Shown here: piece by piece, positions 39,013 to 51,274 of the stretch
Layout: each line of letters begins with the position of its first letter
Position numbering within the stretch: position 1 is the stretch's first letter
From: Phenylobacterium sp.
Lineage (GTDB): Bacteria > Pseudomonadota > Alphaproteobacteria > Caulobacterales > Caulobacteraceae
NCBI RefSeq assembly: GCF_004297125.1
Contig: NZ_SCVD01000033.1
Coordinates: forward strand, 62,001-126,000
Reading direction: 5' to 3'
DNA length: 64,000 nucleotides
The notes under the pieces: model-generated
What the model saw: the letters and a program-made list of their open reading frames with translations, nothing else
Databases searched by the model: none
Told to the model about the DNA's origin: nothing
Position numbers and translations under genes: made by a program

Positions 39013-40919
39013 AAGTCCGCCGCCAGGGTGATGCTGTAGCGCCGCTGGGCCAACGGGGTGAATACGCCCGAGGTGTTGGTGCGGAAGCCGTACTTGTCGA
39101 AGACGTTGGCGACCGAGACCCGCACCGTGGCCGGCGCGTCGCCGACCTTGAACCGGTAGCGGGCGCCGAGGTCCAGCGTGGTGCGCGCCGGGATCTGCAA
39201 CTGGTTGTCGCGGCTGACCTCGCGGGCGCTTAGGCTGGTGACGGTGGCGCTCACCGAGAGCCGCTCGACCCATGGGAGTTGGTAGTCCAGGCCCACGATG
39301 GCCAGGCGCTTCACCTGGGCGACCGGGATCTTGCCGATCCGGCCGGCGTCCACCTCCTCGCCGGTGACCCGCGGCCGCATCAGCACGACGCCGGCGACCA
39401 CCGTCAGGCCGCTGGCCAGCTGGCCCGACAGCGAGACCTCGACGCCCTTGTGCCGCTCCTCGCCGAGTTCCCGATAGAGGTTCGCCCGATCGAGGTTGTA
39501 GTAGGGTTTCCTGACGTCGAAGACGCCCGCGACGACCTTCAGCTCGGACGTCAGAGCGTAGCGCAGGCCGGCGTCCACCTGCTTCGTGCGGATCGCCGGC
39601 GGCGCGGCGTTCTTGTTGCTGGCGTTCTCGGGCGCCACGCCACCCTCCTCCAGCCCGGTCGTGTAGCTGGCGTAGAAGGCCAGGCGGTCGGTCGCCTTCC
39701 AGGCGCCGGCGAGGTTGTAGAGCCAGGCGTCGTCGCGGCCCTCCTGCGGCTGGGCGGCGGGCTCGCGGACGGTCTTGCGGTAGCGGGTGCGCTGCAGGCC
39801 GCCGCTGAGCTCGAAGGCGTCCCAGCGGCCTTGGTAGGCCGCCGCGCCGGTCCACTGGCTCACCTTGTCGCGGGTCCGCGGGCCGAAGATGAAGGCGGGC
39901 TCCGGCAGGTCGACCGGAACGCCGACCACGGCCTTGCCGGCCTCGAAGACGTCCGAACCCCCATAGCGGCGATCCTGGTCGCGCCCCCGGACGATCAGGT
40001 GAACGGTGTGCCGGCGCGGCCCTTCCTCGAAGCTTCGGGACAGCCGCAGCTCGCCTGAGGTGGACGCGAACGACTGCGCAGGGTCCGCGATGATCAGGTG
40101 GTCCGCGACGCCCGCCGCCGTGGTGTTCAGATAGAGGTCCGCGAAGCTCCGCTCGGACTTGAACACCGATCGGAAGAGGCCGCCCTTCACGGTCCAGCCG
40201 GCGGCCAGGGCCGCAGTCGCCACCACACCATAGTTGGTCCCCACGTTCTCGCCGTCGGTCCAAGCCTGGCCGAAGAACCGTCCGCGCTTGAACCGCGGCG
40301 GCAGGTGCGGTCCGTCCACGAAGATCAGCGGCAGGGCCTCGGCGCGGGTCACCGCATAGCGGTCGTAGAACGGGACGATCTCCAGGCCGTCGACGGGCCG
40401 CCATTGGGCCGCGGCCGACAGCGAGACGTCGCGTTCGCTGTTGCCGTACTCGTAGGCGTACTTCGAGACACTGGCGCCCAGGGCCAGGCCGAAGCGGCCC
40501 TCGACGAGCGGGAGCTTGGCGTTGACCTCGGCCAGGTAGCCGTCGAACGGGCCCCGGCTGGCGACCAGGCTCACGACCCGCTTGTCGCCGACCCGGACCA
40601 GTTCGCTGTCGACGATGCCGGTGGGGGCCGGCAGCGGGTAGCCCTGGGCCGAGATGCCCACCCGGATGGTCTGTCCCGGCGCGATCAGCGCCGACAGGTC
40701 GGTCTGGCGGTCGAAGTAGAGACCGTCGATGCGGACGTTGCCCGCATCCACCGCGCTGAAACCGCGAACCTCGACGGGCCGGTAGAGGCCAATGTCCTCA
40801 TTGCCGACGCTGGTCCCGAAGGCGTCGTCGGCGGACTTCACCGCATTGTCGTCGGCCCGCTGGGCCCACGCGGGAGAGCTCGCCAGCGCCGCGGCCATCG
40901 CGGCGAATAGGATACGCAT
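39009..40919 (-). CDS. TonB-dependent receptor
   Basis: A 636-residue outer membrane receptor. A signal peptide (MRILFAAMAAALASSPAWA) is followed by a plug region with IDGLYFDRQTDLSALIAPGQTIRVGIS and VVSLVASRG. A beta-barrel of alternating strands ends in the outer membrane terminal sequence YSITLAADF. The size is short for a receptor (typically 650-900), and the TonB box is not obvious. C-terminal similarity is to receptors with FRTNTSGVFTPLAQRRYSI. Ligand unknown. The BTAD regulator on the same strand 105 bases upstream suggests regulated uptake. Confidence 0.9.
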   Translation of the reverse strand: MRILFAAMAAALASSPAWAQRADDNAVKSADDAFGTSVGNEDIGLYRPVEVRGFSAVDAGNVRIDGLYFDRQTDLSALIAPGQTIRVGISAQGYPLPAPTGIVDSELVRVGDKRVVSLVASRGPFDGYLAEVNAKLPLVEGRFGLALGASVSKYAYEYGNSERDVSLSAAAQWRPVDGLEIVPFYDRYAVTRAEALPLIFVDGPHLPPRFKRGRFFGQAWTDGENVGTNYGVVATAALAAGWTVKGGLFRSVFKSERSFADLYLNTTAAGVADHLIIADPAQSFASTSGELRLSRSFEEGPRRHTVHLIVRGRDQDRRYGGSDVFEAGKAVVGVPVDLPEPAFIFGPRTRDKVSQWTGAAAYQGRWDAFELSGGLQRTRYRKTVREPAAQPQEGRDDAWLYNLAGAWKATDRLAFYASYTTGLEEGGVAPENASNKNAAPPAIRTKQVDAGLRYALTSELKVVAGVFDVRKPYYNLDRANLYRELGEERHKGVEVSLSGQLASGLTVVAGVVLMRPRVTGEEVDAGRIGKIPVAQVKRLAIVGLDYQLPWVERLSVSATVTSLSAREVSRDNQLQIPARTTLDLGARYRFKVGDAPATVRVSVANVFDKYGFRTNTSGVFTPLAQRRYSITLAADF

Positions 40920-41024
40920 TGTCTGAGGCTTCCCTGATCGCTTCGTGCGGTCAGGTCTGGCGGACGCCCATCATCCGGCGGCGCAAACGATCGTCAAAGC
41001 CGCGTCAAAAGCGACCTGGAAAGG

Positions 41025-43655
41025 TCATTTCGGCAGGGCGGGCAGGCCGAGCAGCCCCCGCTGCTGATTCACCTTGGCGTCCAACTCACCCTGGACGGCG
41101 GCCAGCCGGCGGTCGCCGCGCAGGCCGCGAAACGCCAGGCGATCCGAGAGCCTCGATGGCATCCAGGCCATGTTGACCCAGCTCCCCCGCACCGCCGCCT
41201 CCAGTTGCGCCACCGCGTCGTCGGGACGTCCGGTGAGCGCCAGGACTGCGGCGCGGTCGTAGGCGGCGTGACCCGGATCCATGCCCGCGCGGACGTCTTC
41301 GTCCAGCCGCTTCAGCAGCTGGGACGCCAGGGCCGTCGCCTCCGCCCTGCGGCCGGCTTCGTTCAGGGCCGCGATCAGGGCGGGTCCGGTCGGCAGGGCC
41401 TTGGAAGGCGCCCGGGCGTAGAAGTCGGCCACGCTGTCGAACTCGGCGTCGTAGAGCTGCAGCAGCACCGCGCCATGGCCGCCCTGCACCAGCCCGTCCG
41501 CGAAGTCCCAATAGCCCGGCTCGGTCTGCCAGAAGGTGGGGCCCATGCGCCGGGCTTCGCGCGCCAGCCCTTCGGTGTCTCCCAGCAGCGCCAGGCGGCC
41601 GATCACCTCGCGCTGCGGCAGCACCCTGGCGGCCCGTTCCCGCTCGCCCAGGATCAGCCAGGCCTTGGCGAGGTCGGCGGTGAGCGTGCGCTCCGCGGGC
41701 CAACGCTTCGAAGCCGCCTCGGTGAGACGCAGGAAGGCGGCGAGCCGCCCCTGCTGGCCGGCCAGGGCGGCCTGCACGCGCGCAACCCCGTGCGGGTCGT
41801 TGGACACGCGGGCGAAGCGCTCGACCACGGCGGCGGCCTCGTCCGTCCGGCCCATGAACGACAACTGGCCCACCAGATGGTCCATGGAGAGCCAGAGCAG
41901 CGGATCGAGGGCCGCGGCGCGCTGGTACTCCGCCAGGGCGTCGGCCTCCCGGCCCACGGCGCTGTAGGCCTGGGCGAGCCAGCGGTGGTAGTCGGGCCGT
42001 TGTGGCTCCAGCGCCACGGCGCGGGCGTAGAACGGCAGCGACTGGGCGTCGCTCAGCGAAATGAGCCCATAGGCGGCGTAGGCGTCCCCCAGGTCCGGCG
42101 CGAGCTCCAGGGCGCGCCTGGCATAGCGCCGCGCCTCGGCCTGGGCTTGCGGGATCGGGATGTCGCCATACGAGGTCGGATGGTCGGCCAGCAGCATCGT
42201 CACCTGCGCCAGGTTGGCGAAGGCCGGCGCATAGTCGGGATCCAGCGCGGCGGCCTCCAGCAGCAGGCGGTGCGCCTCCAGTAGGGGCGCCGTGCGCCGC
42301 TCGCGGGCCAGGCTGCGGGCCTGCAGGTAGCGGTCGTAGACCTCGGGCCGCGTGGTCAGGTGTGGGTTGGCGCGCGGCGCGACGCGGGCGCCCAGGGCCT
42401 GGGCCGCCGCCGCAGCGATTGCGTTCTGGACGGCGAAGATGTCCTCGGCCGGCCGCTGATAGAGGCCGTGCCAGACCGTGCGCCCGTCGCGGACCCGCAC
42501 CAGATGCGCGCTCACCGAGGTCCGGCCGCCGCCGGCGCGCGTCTCGCCGCGCAGCAGATAGTCCACGCCCAGCCGCCGGGCGGCCTGGAGCGGATCGGCG
42601 GCGGACGCCAGGAGGCGCGCCGACCCGCTGCCCACAACTTTCAGGTCGGCATCGCGGCCCAGCAGGTCGAGCACGGCTTCGGCCACCCCCGTCCCGAAGT
42701 AGACGTCCTGGGGGCCCACACCCGCGGCCTTGAACGGCAGCACGGCCACCGAGGGCGACGCCGGCAGGGCGGTCCAGCGACTCCAGCCCCAGGCCGCCGC
42801 GAGGACCAGCACCAGCGCCGCCGCGGCGAGCCAGGGCCAGATGCGGCGGCGCGTCAGGCCGGGGTTGGCGGCCGGCTCCGCCTCGCTGGCGGCCGGACGC
42901 GGCGCGGCGCGCTTCAGCAACGCCTGGGTCTCGGCGGACGGCTCCACGGCCAGGTCCGCCTTCAGCCGTCTGGCGAAGCGGTCGTAGCGGCGGTGGAGCG
43001 CCGACAGGTCGCCCGCGGCGCGGTCGGCGGCCAGGCCCAGCCGCGCCGCGGGCTCGCTCAGGGGATCGAGGCCCTCGAGGGTCTCCGCCAGCTTGCGGAC
43101 CTCGGCGAACCGCCCGCCCGCCAGCGCCGCCTGGCCAGCCTCGACGGACGCCCCCAGCAGCTTCTCGCGGGCCTGGAACCGTTCCCAGGTCAGCCACTCG
43201 TCGAAGTCTCGGCCCGCGCCGTCCAGGTCCGCCAGCAGGGTCAGCTGGGCCCCCGTGAGCCCTTGCGCCAGCAGGCCGACCTCGCCCGCCCGCGCCAGGT
43301 CGAGCAGCCGGTCCAGGTCGAGTTGACAGGCGTCGCTCCGCGCCGCCACCTCGTCGCGCTTCACCACCAGCAGCGGGTCGGGGCCGGCCGTCAGGTCGCG
43401 CAGTTCGTAGAGCGCCTGGCGCAGGCTGGCCTTGGCCTGCTCGTCGGCCCGGTCGCTCCACAGCAGGTTGGCAAGCCGCTCGCGCGTCCAGGCCTGTCGG
43501 GTGACCAGCAGGAAGGCCAGCAGCGCCCGGGTCTTGCGTGCCCTGGGCGTGGCGTCGGCCCCGTCGGGCAGCGTCAGCCGGAACCCGCCGAGCACCTTGG
43601 CCCGGTGCGGCGTCGCCTGCGCCCTCAGCGGCACAACCCGCGCCGTCTCCGCCAT
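41025..43655 (-). CDS. Large transmembrane BTAD/SARP-type transcriptional regulator with TPR domain
   Basis: An 876-residue protein. Residues about 18-110 form an OmpR/SARP-like winged helix (VLGGFRLTLPDGADATPRARKTRALLAFLL), followed by a bacterial transcriptional activation domain with TPR-like helices to about 250. A membrane helix (WLAAAALVLVLAAAWGW, about 275-292) leads into an FlgO/CsgG-like domain (SVAVLPFKAAGVG...) and a C-terminal TPR superhelix of many repeats. The DNA-binding part is cytoplasmic and the sensor part periplasmic. Such proteins are common beside TonB receptors in Caulobacterales. It probably regulates the adjacent receptor. Start has an AGAAGGG ribosome site. Confidence 0.87.
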   Translation of the reverse strand: MAETARVVPLRAQATPHRAKVLGGFRLTLPDGADATPRARKTRALLAFLLVTRQAWTRERLANLLWSDRADEQAKASLRQALYELRDLTAGPDPLLVVKRDEVAARSDACQLDLDRLLDLARAGEVGLLAQGLTGAQLTLLADLDGAGRDFDEWLTWERFQAREKLLGASVEAGQAALAGGRFAEVRKLAETLEGLDPLSEPAARLGLAADRAAGDLSALHRRYDRFARRLKADLAVEPSAETQALLKRAAPRPAASEAEPAANPGLTRRRIWPWLAAAALVLVLAAAWGWSRWTALPASPSVAVLPFKAAGVGPQDVYFGTGVAEAVLDLLGRDADLKVVGSGSARLLASAADPLQAARRLGVDYLLRGETRAGGGRTSVSAHLVRVRDGRTVWHGLYQRPAEDIFAVQNAIAAAAAQALGARVAPRANPHLTTRPEVYDRYLQARSLARERRTAPLLEAHRLLLEAAALDPDYAPAFANLAQVTMLLADHPTSYGDIPIPQAQAEARRYARRALELAPDLGDAYAAYGLISLSDAQSLPFYARAVALEPQRPDYHRWLAQAYSAVGREADALAEYQRAAALDPLLWLSMDHLVGQLSFMGRTDEAAAVVERFARVSNDPHGVARVQAALAGQQGRLAAFLRLTEAASKRWPAERTLTADLAKAWLILGERERAARVLPQREVIGRLALLGDTEGLAREARRMGPTFWQTEPGYWDFADGLVQGGHGAVLLQLYDAEFDSVADFYARAPSKALPTGPALIAALNEAGRRAEATALASQLLKRLDEDVRAGMDPGHAAYDRAAVLALTGRPDDAVAQLEAAVRGSWVNMAWMPSRLSDRLAFRGLRGDRRLAAVQGELDAKVNQQRGLLGLPALPK

Positions 43656-43776
43656 GCCGACCCTTCTGCCGTCGCCCCGCTGCAGGGTAGCAGCTTCAAG
43701 CGACGCGGCCAGCCTCGCGCCGCTGCTGCCACCGTGGTGTCAGCAGACCTCGCGCGCGCATGGTCGCAGGCGATTT

Positions 43777-43791
43777 GTTCGCTATACGTTC
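43777..43791 (+). promoter_or_regulatory. LexA (SOS) box of uvrA
   Basis: GTTC-GCTATAC-GTTC: a perfect alphaproteobacterial SOS box GTTC-N7-GTTC, 85 bases before the uvrA ATG and next to the AT-rich promoter area. LexA repression of uvrA fits the known regulon. Confidence 0.85.
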
Positions 43792-43876
43792 CTGTGTTAT
43801 CCCTGAGTCCCGTCACCTACATTAGGCGGTCTCGCGGAAGGACCCTTTCGCGGGCCCTCCGTGTTTCCGGGACAGT

Positions 43877-46777
<2,901 letters not shown>

Positions 46778-46858
46778 CCATCCCTCCTCTTCCAAGACGG
46801 GTAGCCGCGAACAGGCGTTTGAAATAGCCTTCCCCAACAACAAGGGGATGGAACAGCA

Positions 46859-47470
46859 ATGATCCTGTATGGCGCGCCGAATCCGGCGCCGAACCCGCGG
46901 CGCGTGCGCATTTTCCTGGCCGAGAAGGGGATCGAGCTTGCCGAGACGCCGGTGAGCCTGATGCAGCGCGAGCACAAGAGCCCGGAGTTCAAGGCGAAGA
47001 ACTCGATGGGCCAGGTGCCCACCCTGGAGCTGGACGACGGGACCTGCATCTCCGAGACCGTCTCGATCTGCCGCTATTTCGAAGCGACGAAACCCGAGCC
47101 GCCGCTGTTCGGCACCACGCCGGTCGAACAGGCGCTGGTGGACATGTGGATCCGCCGGATCGAGTTCACGGTGATGACTCCCGTGGGCATGTACTGGCGC
47201 CACGCCCACCCGCGCACCGCCGCGCTGCTGACCCAGTACAAGGACTTCGGCGAGTCCAACGCCGCCACTTACCAGGGCGCCCAGAAGTGGCTGGACCGCG
47301 AGCTGGACGGCAAGGCGTTCGTGGCCGGCGACCATTACTCCATGGCCGACATCTGCCTCCTGTCCACGGTGGACTTCGCCGGTTGGATCGGCCTGCCGCT
47401 GGACGATGGGTTCGCGAACCTCAAGGCCTGGCACGAGCGCGTCGGCGCCCGGCCCAGCTCAGCGGCCTAG
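46859..47470 (+). CDS. Glutathione S-transferase family protein
   Basis: A 203-residue GST. The thioredoxin-like N-terminal domain starts MILYGAPNPAPNPRRVRIFLAEKG and includes the cis-proline motif MGQVPTLELDDG and the ETVSICRYFEATKP turn, which bind glutathione. An all-helical C-terminal domain follows, with the GDHYSMADICLLSTVDFA N-capping box. The N-terminal active residue is not a cysteine and looks Ser- or Asn-like. Substrate unknown. RBS is GGGATGGAAC. It lies after uvrA, and its stop interlocks with the convergent membrane protein. Confidence 0.92.
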   Translation: MILYGAPNPAPNPRRVRIFLAEKGIELAETPVSLMQREHKSPEFKAKNSMGQVPTLELDDGTCISETVSICRYFEATKPEPPLFGTTPVEQALVDMWIRRIEFTVMTPVGMYWRHAHPRTAALLTQYKDFGESNAATYQGAQKWLDRELDGKAFVAGDHYSMADICLLSTVDFAGWIGLPLDDGFANLKAWHERVGARPSSAA

Positions 47471-48339
47471 AAGGCCTCGGCCGCGGGCGGGGCGTCTTCC
47501 AGCACCAGCTCGCGGTGCGCCACGGCGAACGGCGCGTAGATCATCACGATCTGCAGGACCTGCAGCAGCAGCTGCATGATCAGAGTGACCACGGCCGCGA
47601 TGGCGGTGAGGGGCGTGAGGCGGCCGATGTCCTGCATCGCCGCCTCTCCGCCGGAGAGCTCGACGACGGCGAAGCTGATGATGCTGAACAGGATCCAGAC
47701 GATCACGTAGAAGATCACCGCCAGGACGATCATGCCCAGCAGCGGCCAGAAGTGGCCCTTGGTGCGCGACCAGGCCAGCCGCAGCGAGATCTGGCCGGTT
47801 TCGAACACCGTCGGCAGCAGCAGGGACAGGCGCACGCCGATCCAGATGCCGAAGCTCGCGACCAGCCCGACGGCCAGCACCGCGCCGAACGAACCGAATT
47901 GAGACGCGCCGGCGGTGAACACCAGACCCAGCACCACCGAGACGGCGTAGAGGCCGATGCAGAGCAGGTTGGCCGCGGTGAGCTTCAGCTCGGTCCGCCC
48001 GACCTTCAGGTGGGCGAAGCCGTGCTCCGTCGGCCGCAGCACCAGGCGCATGACGCCCGCGGTGATGATCGACATCAGCAGCGCCGTCATCAGCAGCACC
48101 AGCAGGAACGCCGGCCAGGACGCGGCCAGCAGGTTGGCCACCTCCTCCAGATCGTTGGGGGTCAGCTGGCCCTTGCGCGCCAGGGTGATGAACTGCGGAC
48201 CGAGCGTGGCCATCATCACCAGCGCGATCAGCAGGATGCCGCCGAAGTAGACCGCGCTCCACGCCAGCATCACGCCGGGGTGTTCCTTGGTCAGGCGGAA
48301 GCCTTCCATGGCCGCATCACTGGGAGAAAACTTGGTCAT
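47467..48339 (-). CDS. Uncharacterised polytopic membrane protein
   Basis: A 290-residue membrane protein with about six predicted helices. The N-terminus (MTKFSPSDAAMEGFRLTKEHPGVMLAWSAVYFGG) is soluble, then helices 1-2 follow (about 27-50 and 80-110). The segments QISLRLAWSRTKGHFWPLLGMIVLAVIF and LRPTEHGFAHLKVGRTELKLTAANLL resemble Caulobacterales membrane proteins of the glycerophosphodiester phosphodiesterase membrane-domain type. The start is uncertain because a long upstream frame exists, but ATG 48339 has an AGGA ribosome site and is the likely one. It is divergent from trmFO. No function. Confidence 0.72.
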   Translation of the reverse strand: MTKFSPSDAAMEGFRLTKEHPGVMLAWSAVYFGGILLIALVMMATLGPQFITLARKGQLTPNDLEEVANLLAASWPAFLLVLLMTALLMSIITAGVMRLVLRPTEHGFAHLKVGRTELKLTAANLLCIGLYAVSVVLGLVFTAGASQFGSFGAVLAVGLVASFGIWIGVRLSLLLPTVFETGQISLRLAWSRTKGHFWPLLGMIVLAVIFYVIVWILFSIISFAVVELSGGEAAMQDIGRLTPLTAIAAVVTLIMQLLLQVLQIVMIYAPFAVAHRELVLEDAPPAAEAF

Positions 48340-48460
48340 CCGTCCTGCTTGGTCCGAGTGCGACTCGGCCAGCCCCTTCGGGGAGAACCTTGCCGTGTGC
48401 GCTCTTAAGCGTGCAAGGCCCCGCTCGCGATCCTTGTCGTTCGTTGCTAGTACGCCACGC

Positions 48461-49864
48461 ATGACAAAGAACCCTATCCACGTGGTCGGCGGCGGCCTGG
48501 CCGGCTCGGAGGCCGCCTGGCAGATCGCCCAGGCCGGTGTGCCGGCGGTGCTGCACGAAATGCGCCCCGTCCGCGGCACCGACGCCCACCAGACCGACAA
48601 GCTGGCCGAACTGGTCTGCTCCAACTCGTTCCGGGCCGATGACTGGACGGGCAACGCCGTGGGACTGCTGCACGCCGAGATGCGCACGCTGGGCTCGATC
48701 ATCATGAGCGCAGGCGACGCCCACCAGGTGCCGGCCGGCGGCGCGTTGGCCGTCGACCGCGAGGGCTTCTCCGAGGCTGTCACCGCGCGGCTCGAGGCTC
48801 ATCCGCTGATCACCATCGCCCGCGAGGAAGTCGCCGGCCTGCCGCCCGCCGAGTGGGACAGCGTGATCCTGGCCACCGGCCCCCTCACCTCGCCGGCGCT
48901 GTCGGCGGCGATCCTGGAGCTGACCGGCGAAGGCCAGCTCTCGTTCTTCGATGCCATCGCGCCGATCGTCAACCTGGACTCGATCGACATGGACGTGGCG
49001 TGGCGCCAGTCCCGCTACGACAAGGAAGGCCCGGGGGGCGACGCGGCGGCCTACATCAACTGCCCCATGACCAAGGACCAGTACGAGGCGTTCATCGACG
49101 CCCTGCTGGCGGGGCCGAAGTCCGAGTTCAAGGACTGGGAGAACGTCCCCTATTTCGACGGCTGCCTGCCCATCGAGGTGATGGCCGAACGCGGCCGCGA
49201 GACCCTGCGCCATGGGCCGATGAAGCCGGTGGGCCTGACCAACCCGCGCGACCCGCTGGTGAAGGCCCACGCCATCGTCCAGCTGCGCCAGGACAACGCT
49301 CTGGGCACACTCTGGAACATGGTCGGCTTCCAGACCAAGCTGAAGCACGGCGCCCAGAGCGAGATCTTCCGGATGATCCCGGGCCTGGAGAAGGCCGTGT
49401 TCGCGCGGCTGGGCGGGCTGCACCGCAACACCTTCATCAACTCGCCCCGCCTGCTGGACAAGAGCCTGCGCCTGAAGGCTCAGCCGCGCCTGCGGTTCGC
49501 GGGCCAGGTGACGGGCGTCGAGGGCTATGTGGAGAGCGCGGCGGTGGGCCTGCTGGCCGGCCGCTTCGCCGCCGCCGAGCGTCTGGGCCGGCCGATCGAA
49601 GCCCCGCCGGAGACCACGGCCCTGGGCGGGCTGGTGGGCCACATCACCGGCGGGCACCTGGAAGGCGGCAAGGGCTCGTTCCAGCCCATGAACATCAACT
49701 ACGGCCTGCTGCCCCCCATGGAGCCGCCGAAGCGCGACGCCGAGGGCAACCGGCTGGGGTCGAAGGAGAAGACCCGGATCAAGAAGCGGCTGATGGGCGA
49801 GCGCGCCCTGGCCGACCTCAAGGCCTGGGCCGAGGGCGCCCCGGCTCTGGAGGCGGCGGAATAG
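48461..49864 (+). CDS. trmFO: Methylenetetrahydrofolate-tRNA-(uracil-54-C5)-methyltransferase TrmFO
   Basis: A 467-residue folate- and FAD-dependent enzyme that makes ribothymidine 54 in tRNA. The N-terminal FAD motif VVGGGLAGSEAAW, the CSNSFRADDW segment, KDQYEAFIDALL, the FDGCLPIEVMAERG motif and GGHLEGGKGSFQPMNINYGLLPP at the end agree with the family. The start ATG 48461 is far inside a longer frame. The leader is 121 bases from the divergent membrane gene. The stop sits one base from the convergent phytoene synthase-like gene. Confidence 0.96.
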   Translation: MTKNPIHVVGGGLAGSEAAWQIAQAGVPAVLHEMRPVRGTDAHQTDKLAELVCSNSFRADDWTGNAVGLLHAEMRTLGSIIMSAGDAHQVPAGGALAVDREGFSEAVTARLEAHPLITIAREEVAGLPPAEWDSVILATGPLTSPALSAAILELTGEGQLSFFDAIAPIVNLDSIDMDVAWRQSRYDKEGPGGDAAAYINCPMTKDQYEAFIDALLAGPKSEFKDWENVPYFDGCLPIEVMAERGRETLRHGPMKPVGLTNPRDPLVKAHAIVQLRQDNALGTLWNMVGFQTKLKHGAQSEIFRMIPGLEKAVFARLGGLHRNTFINSPRLLDKSLRLKAQPRLRFAGQVTGVEGYVESAAVGLLAGRFAAAERLGRPIEAPPETTALGGLVGHITGGHLEGGKGSFQPMNINYGLLPPMEPPKRDAEGNRLGSKEKTRIKKRLMGERALADLKAWAEGAPALEAAE

Positions 49865-49865
49865 A

Positions 49866-50528
49866 TCAGATTCTGCCGCGGGCGACGGCGAGGATCACTC
49901 TCAGCCGATCGATGATGGGGGAACGCCTGCGGCCGACTAGCGCGGCGTGCGCGACGGCGGGAAAGGCCGGCTCCGTCAGGGTTCGGACCGCCTTGCGCGC
50001 GCCTTCCGTGGTCCTCCTCGATATGTCGGCCAATCCGGGCTCCTGCGCGGCGAGGCGCGCCAAGGCCCATGCGGCGCCGCCGGCGCGGGCGGGCCCGGGA
50101 TCGGCGTCGGGCGCCAGGATCGACGCCGCGAGCTCGGCGGCCCGCCCGCCGGTGTCGCGCGCCCAGGCGAGAGCCTCCTTCGCCTGCATCGGCGTCGCGT
50201 CCAGCTCGCGGTAACGGGCGTCGATCATCGCCTCTAGCGGCTCGCGCGGCAGGCCGTGGCGCCGGATCACCTCGGCCAGGGCCTGGGCGGTCGGGTGGTG
50301 GCGGACGTGGCGGCCCTCGTAGGCCTCGTCCAGCATCTCGCGCCACCAGGTCAGGCGGATCTCGCCCAGCAGCGAATTGGAGGCGACTCTGGGCGCTCGC
50401 GCGAGTTCGTGATCGTAGGCGTAGATGGCGATCAGGGCGGCGCGCAGGGCCGGATCGCCGACGAACCGGCTGGAGAGCCAGCGGTCGGGGTCCACGCGGC
50501 GGATCAGGTCGTCGAGGTCGTCGCTCAT
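49866..50528 (-). CDS. Squalene/phytoene synthase-like family protein (NDUFAF6-like)
   Basis: A 220-residue all-helical protein related to squalene/phytoene synthases. The first aspartate-rich motif is represented by WLSSRFVGDPALRAALIAIYAYDHELAR and the LGEIRLTWWREMLDEAYEG segment. The DxxxD motifs that bind prenyl diphosphate magnesium are incomplete, so catalysis as a prenyl synthase is doubtful. The short form resembles NDUFAF6, an assembly factor of respiratory complex I. Its ATG at 50528 comes only 9 bases after the terminator hairpin of the gene upstream, so it may be leaderless. Confidence 0.82.
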   Translation of the reverse strand: MSDDLDDLIRRVDPDRWLSSRFVGDPALRAALIAIYAYDHELARAPRVASNSLLGEIRLTWWREMLDEAYEGRHVRHHPTAQALAEVIRRHGLPREPLEAMIDARYRELDATPMQAKEALAWARDTGGRAAELAASILAPDADPGPARAGGAAWALARLAAQEPGLADISRRTTEGARKAVRTLTEPAFPAVAHAALVGRRRSPIIDRLRVILAVARGRI

Positions 50529-50536
50529 GGTCGTCC

Positions 50537-50570
50537 AAAACGAAAAAGGCCCGCCGGTCGGCGGGCCTTC
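50537..50570 (-). terminator. Intrinsic terminator of the PuuD-like gene
   Basis: On the minus strand AAGGCCCGCC-GACC-GGCGGGCCTT, a 10-pair stem with a GACC loop, followed by TTTCGTTTT. It is immediately before the next gene's ATG at 50528. Confidence 0.85.
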
Positions 50571-50588
50571 TCGCAGGGATTCGCGGCC

Positions 50589-51203
50589 CTAGTTGAAGAT
50601 GGTCTGCGACATCGTCATGGACGCCAGCATCGGGATCGACAGCAGGAGGTTCGTGCGCGAGCCCAGCATGGCCATGCGCGCCGCCTTGGCCTTGGTGTCG
50701 GCGTCCGCCTCGACGATGCCCAGGGCGCGCTTCTGGTTCGGCCAGATGATGCCCCAGACGTTCAGCATCATGATGATGCCCAGCCACATGCCCAGGCCCA
50801 GCAGGGTGTACTGCCGGTCCAGCGCGGGGTCGTAGCCGCCGGCCAGGCCCAGCGAGAGCGTCTCGCCCGAGTAGCCGCGGACACCGGCGATCGCCAAGCC
50901 CATGACAACCGTCGCGAGCGCCGCCCAGCGGAACCAGAACAGCGCCTCGGGGGCGATGTACTTGGAGACCGCAGGCTTCAGCTCGGCGGGAATGTCCGGC
51001 ATTTTCCGGATCTGGACGAAGTTGAAATAGTACAGCAGCCCGATCCAAAGGATGCCGAAGAAGACGTGTAGCCAGCGGAAGACGGCCTGCCAGTAGGCCG
51101 GACCGGTCCCTTGCGGACCGGCGGCGTAGGCGCCGACGATGACCAGCGCCAGGATGAAGCTGACGATGATCGTGTTGCGGAAATTGGCGAGTAGTCCAGC
51201 CAT
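50589..51203 (-). CDS. PuuD-like (urate oxidase N-terminal domain) membrane protein
   Basis: A 204-residue membrane protein with about five or six helices. The RWLHVFFGILWIGLLYYFNFVQ motif with a conserved His and WIG is that of the urate hydroxylase PuuD N-terminal membrane domain. The C-terminal cytochrome-like part of PuuD is absent, so true urate oxidase activity is unlikely on its own. A GAGGG ribosome site supports ATG 51203. It stands between the Mth938-like gene and the phytoene synthase-like gene and ends in a strong terminator. Function unknown. Confidence 0.7.
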   Translation of the reverse strand: MAGLLANFRNTIIVSFILALVIVGAYAAGPQGTGPAYWQAVFRWLHVFFGILWIGLLYYFNFVQIRKMPDIPAELKPAVSKYIAPEALFWFRWAALATVVMGLAIAGVRGYSGETLSLGLAGGYDPALDRQYTLLGLGMWLGIIMMLNVWGIIWPNQKRALGIVEADADTKAKAARMAMLGSRTNLLLSIPMLASMTMSQTIFN

Positions 51204-51274
51204 GTAACTAACCCTCTGAGTCCCTGCCCTTGCCGGAGGTATAGGGCGTTTCGTCACGGGCTGGAAGGTGACGC

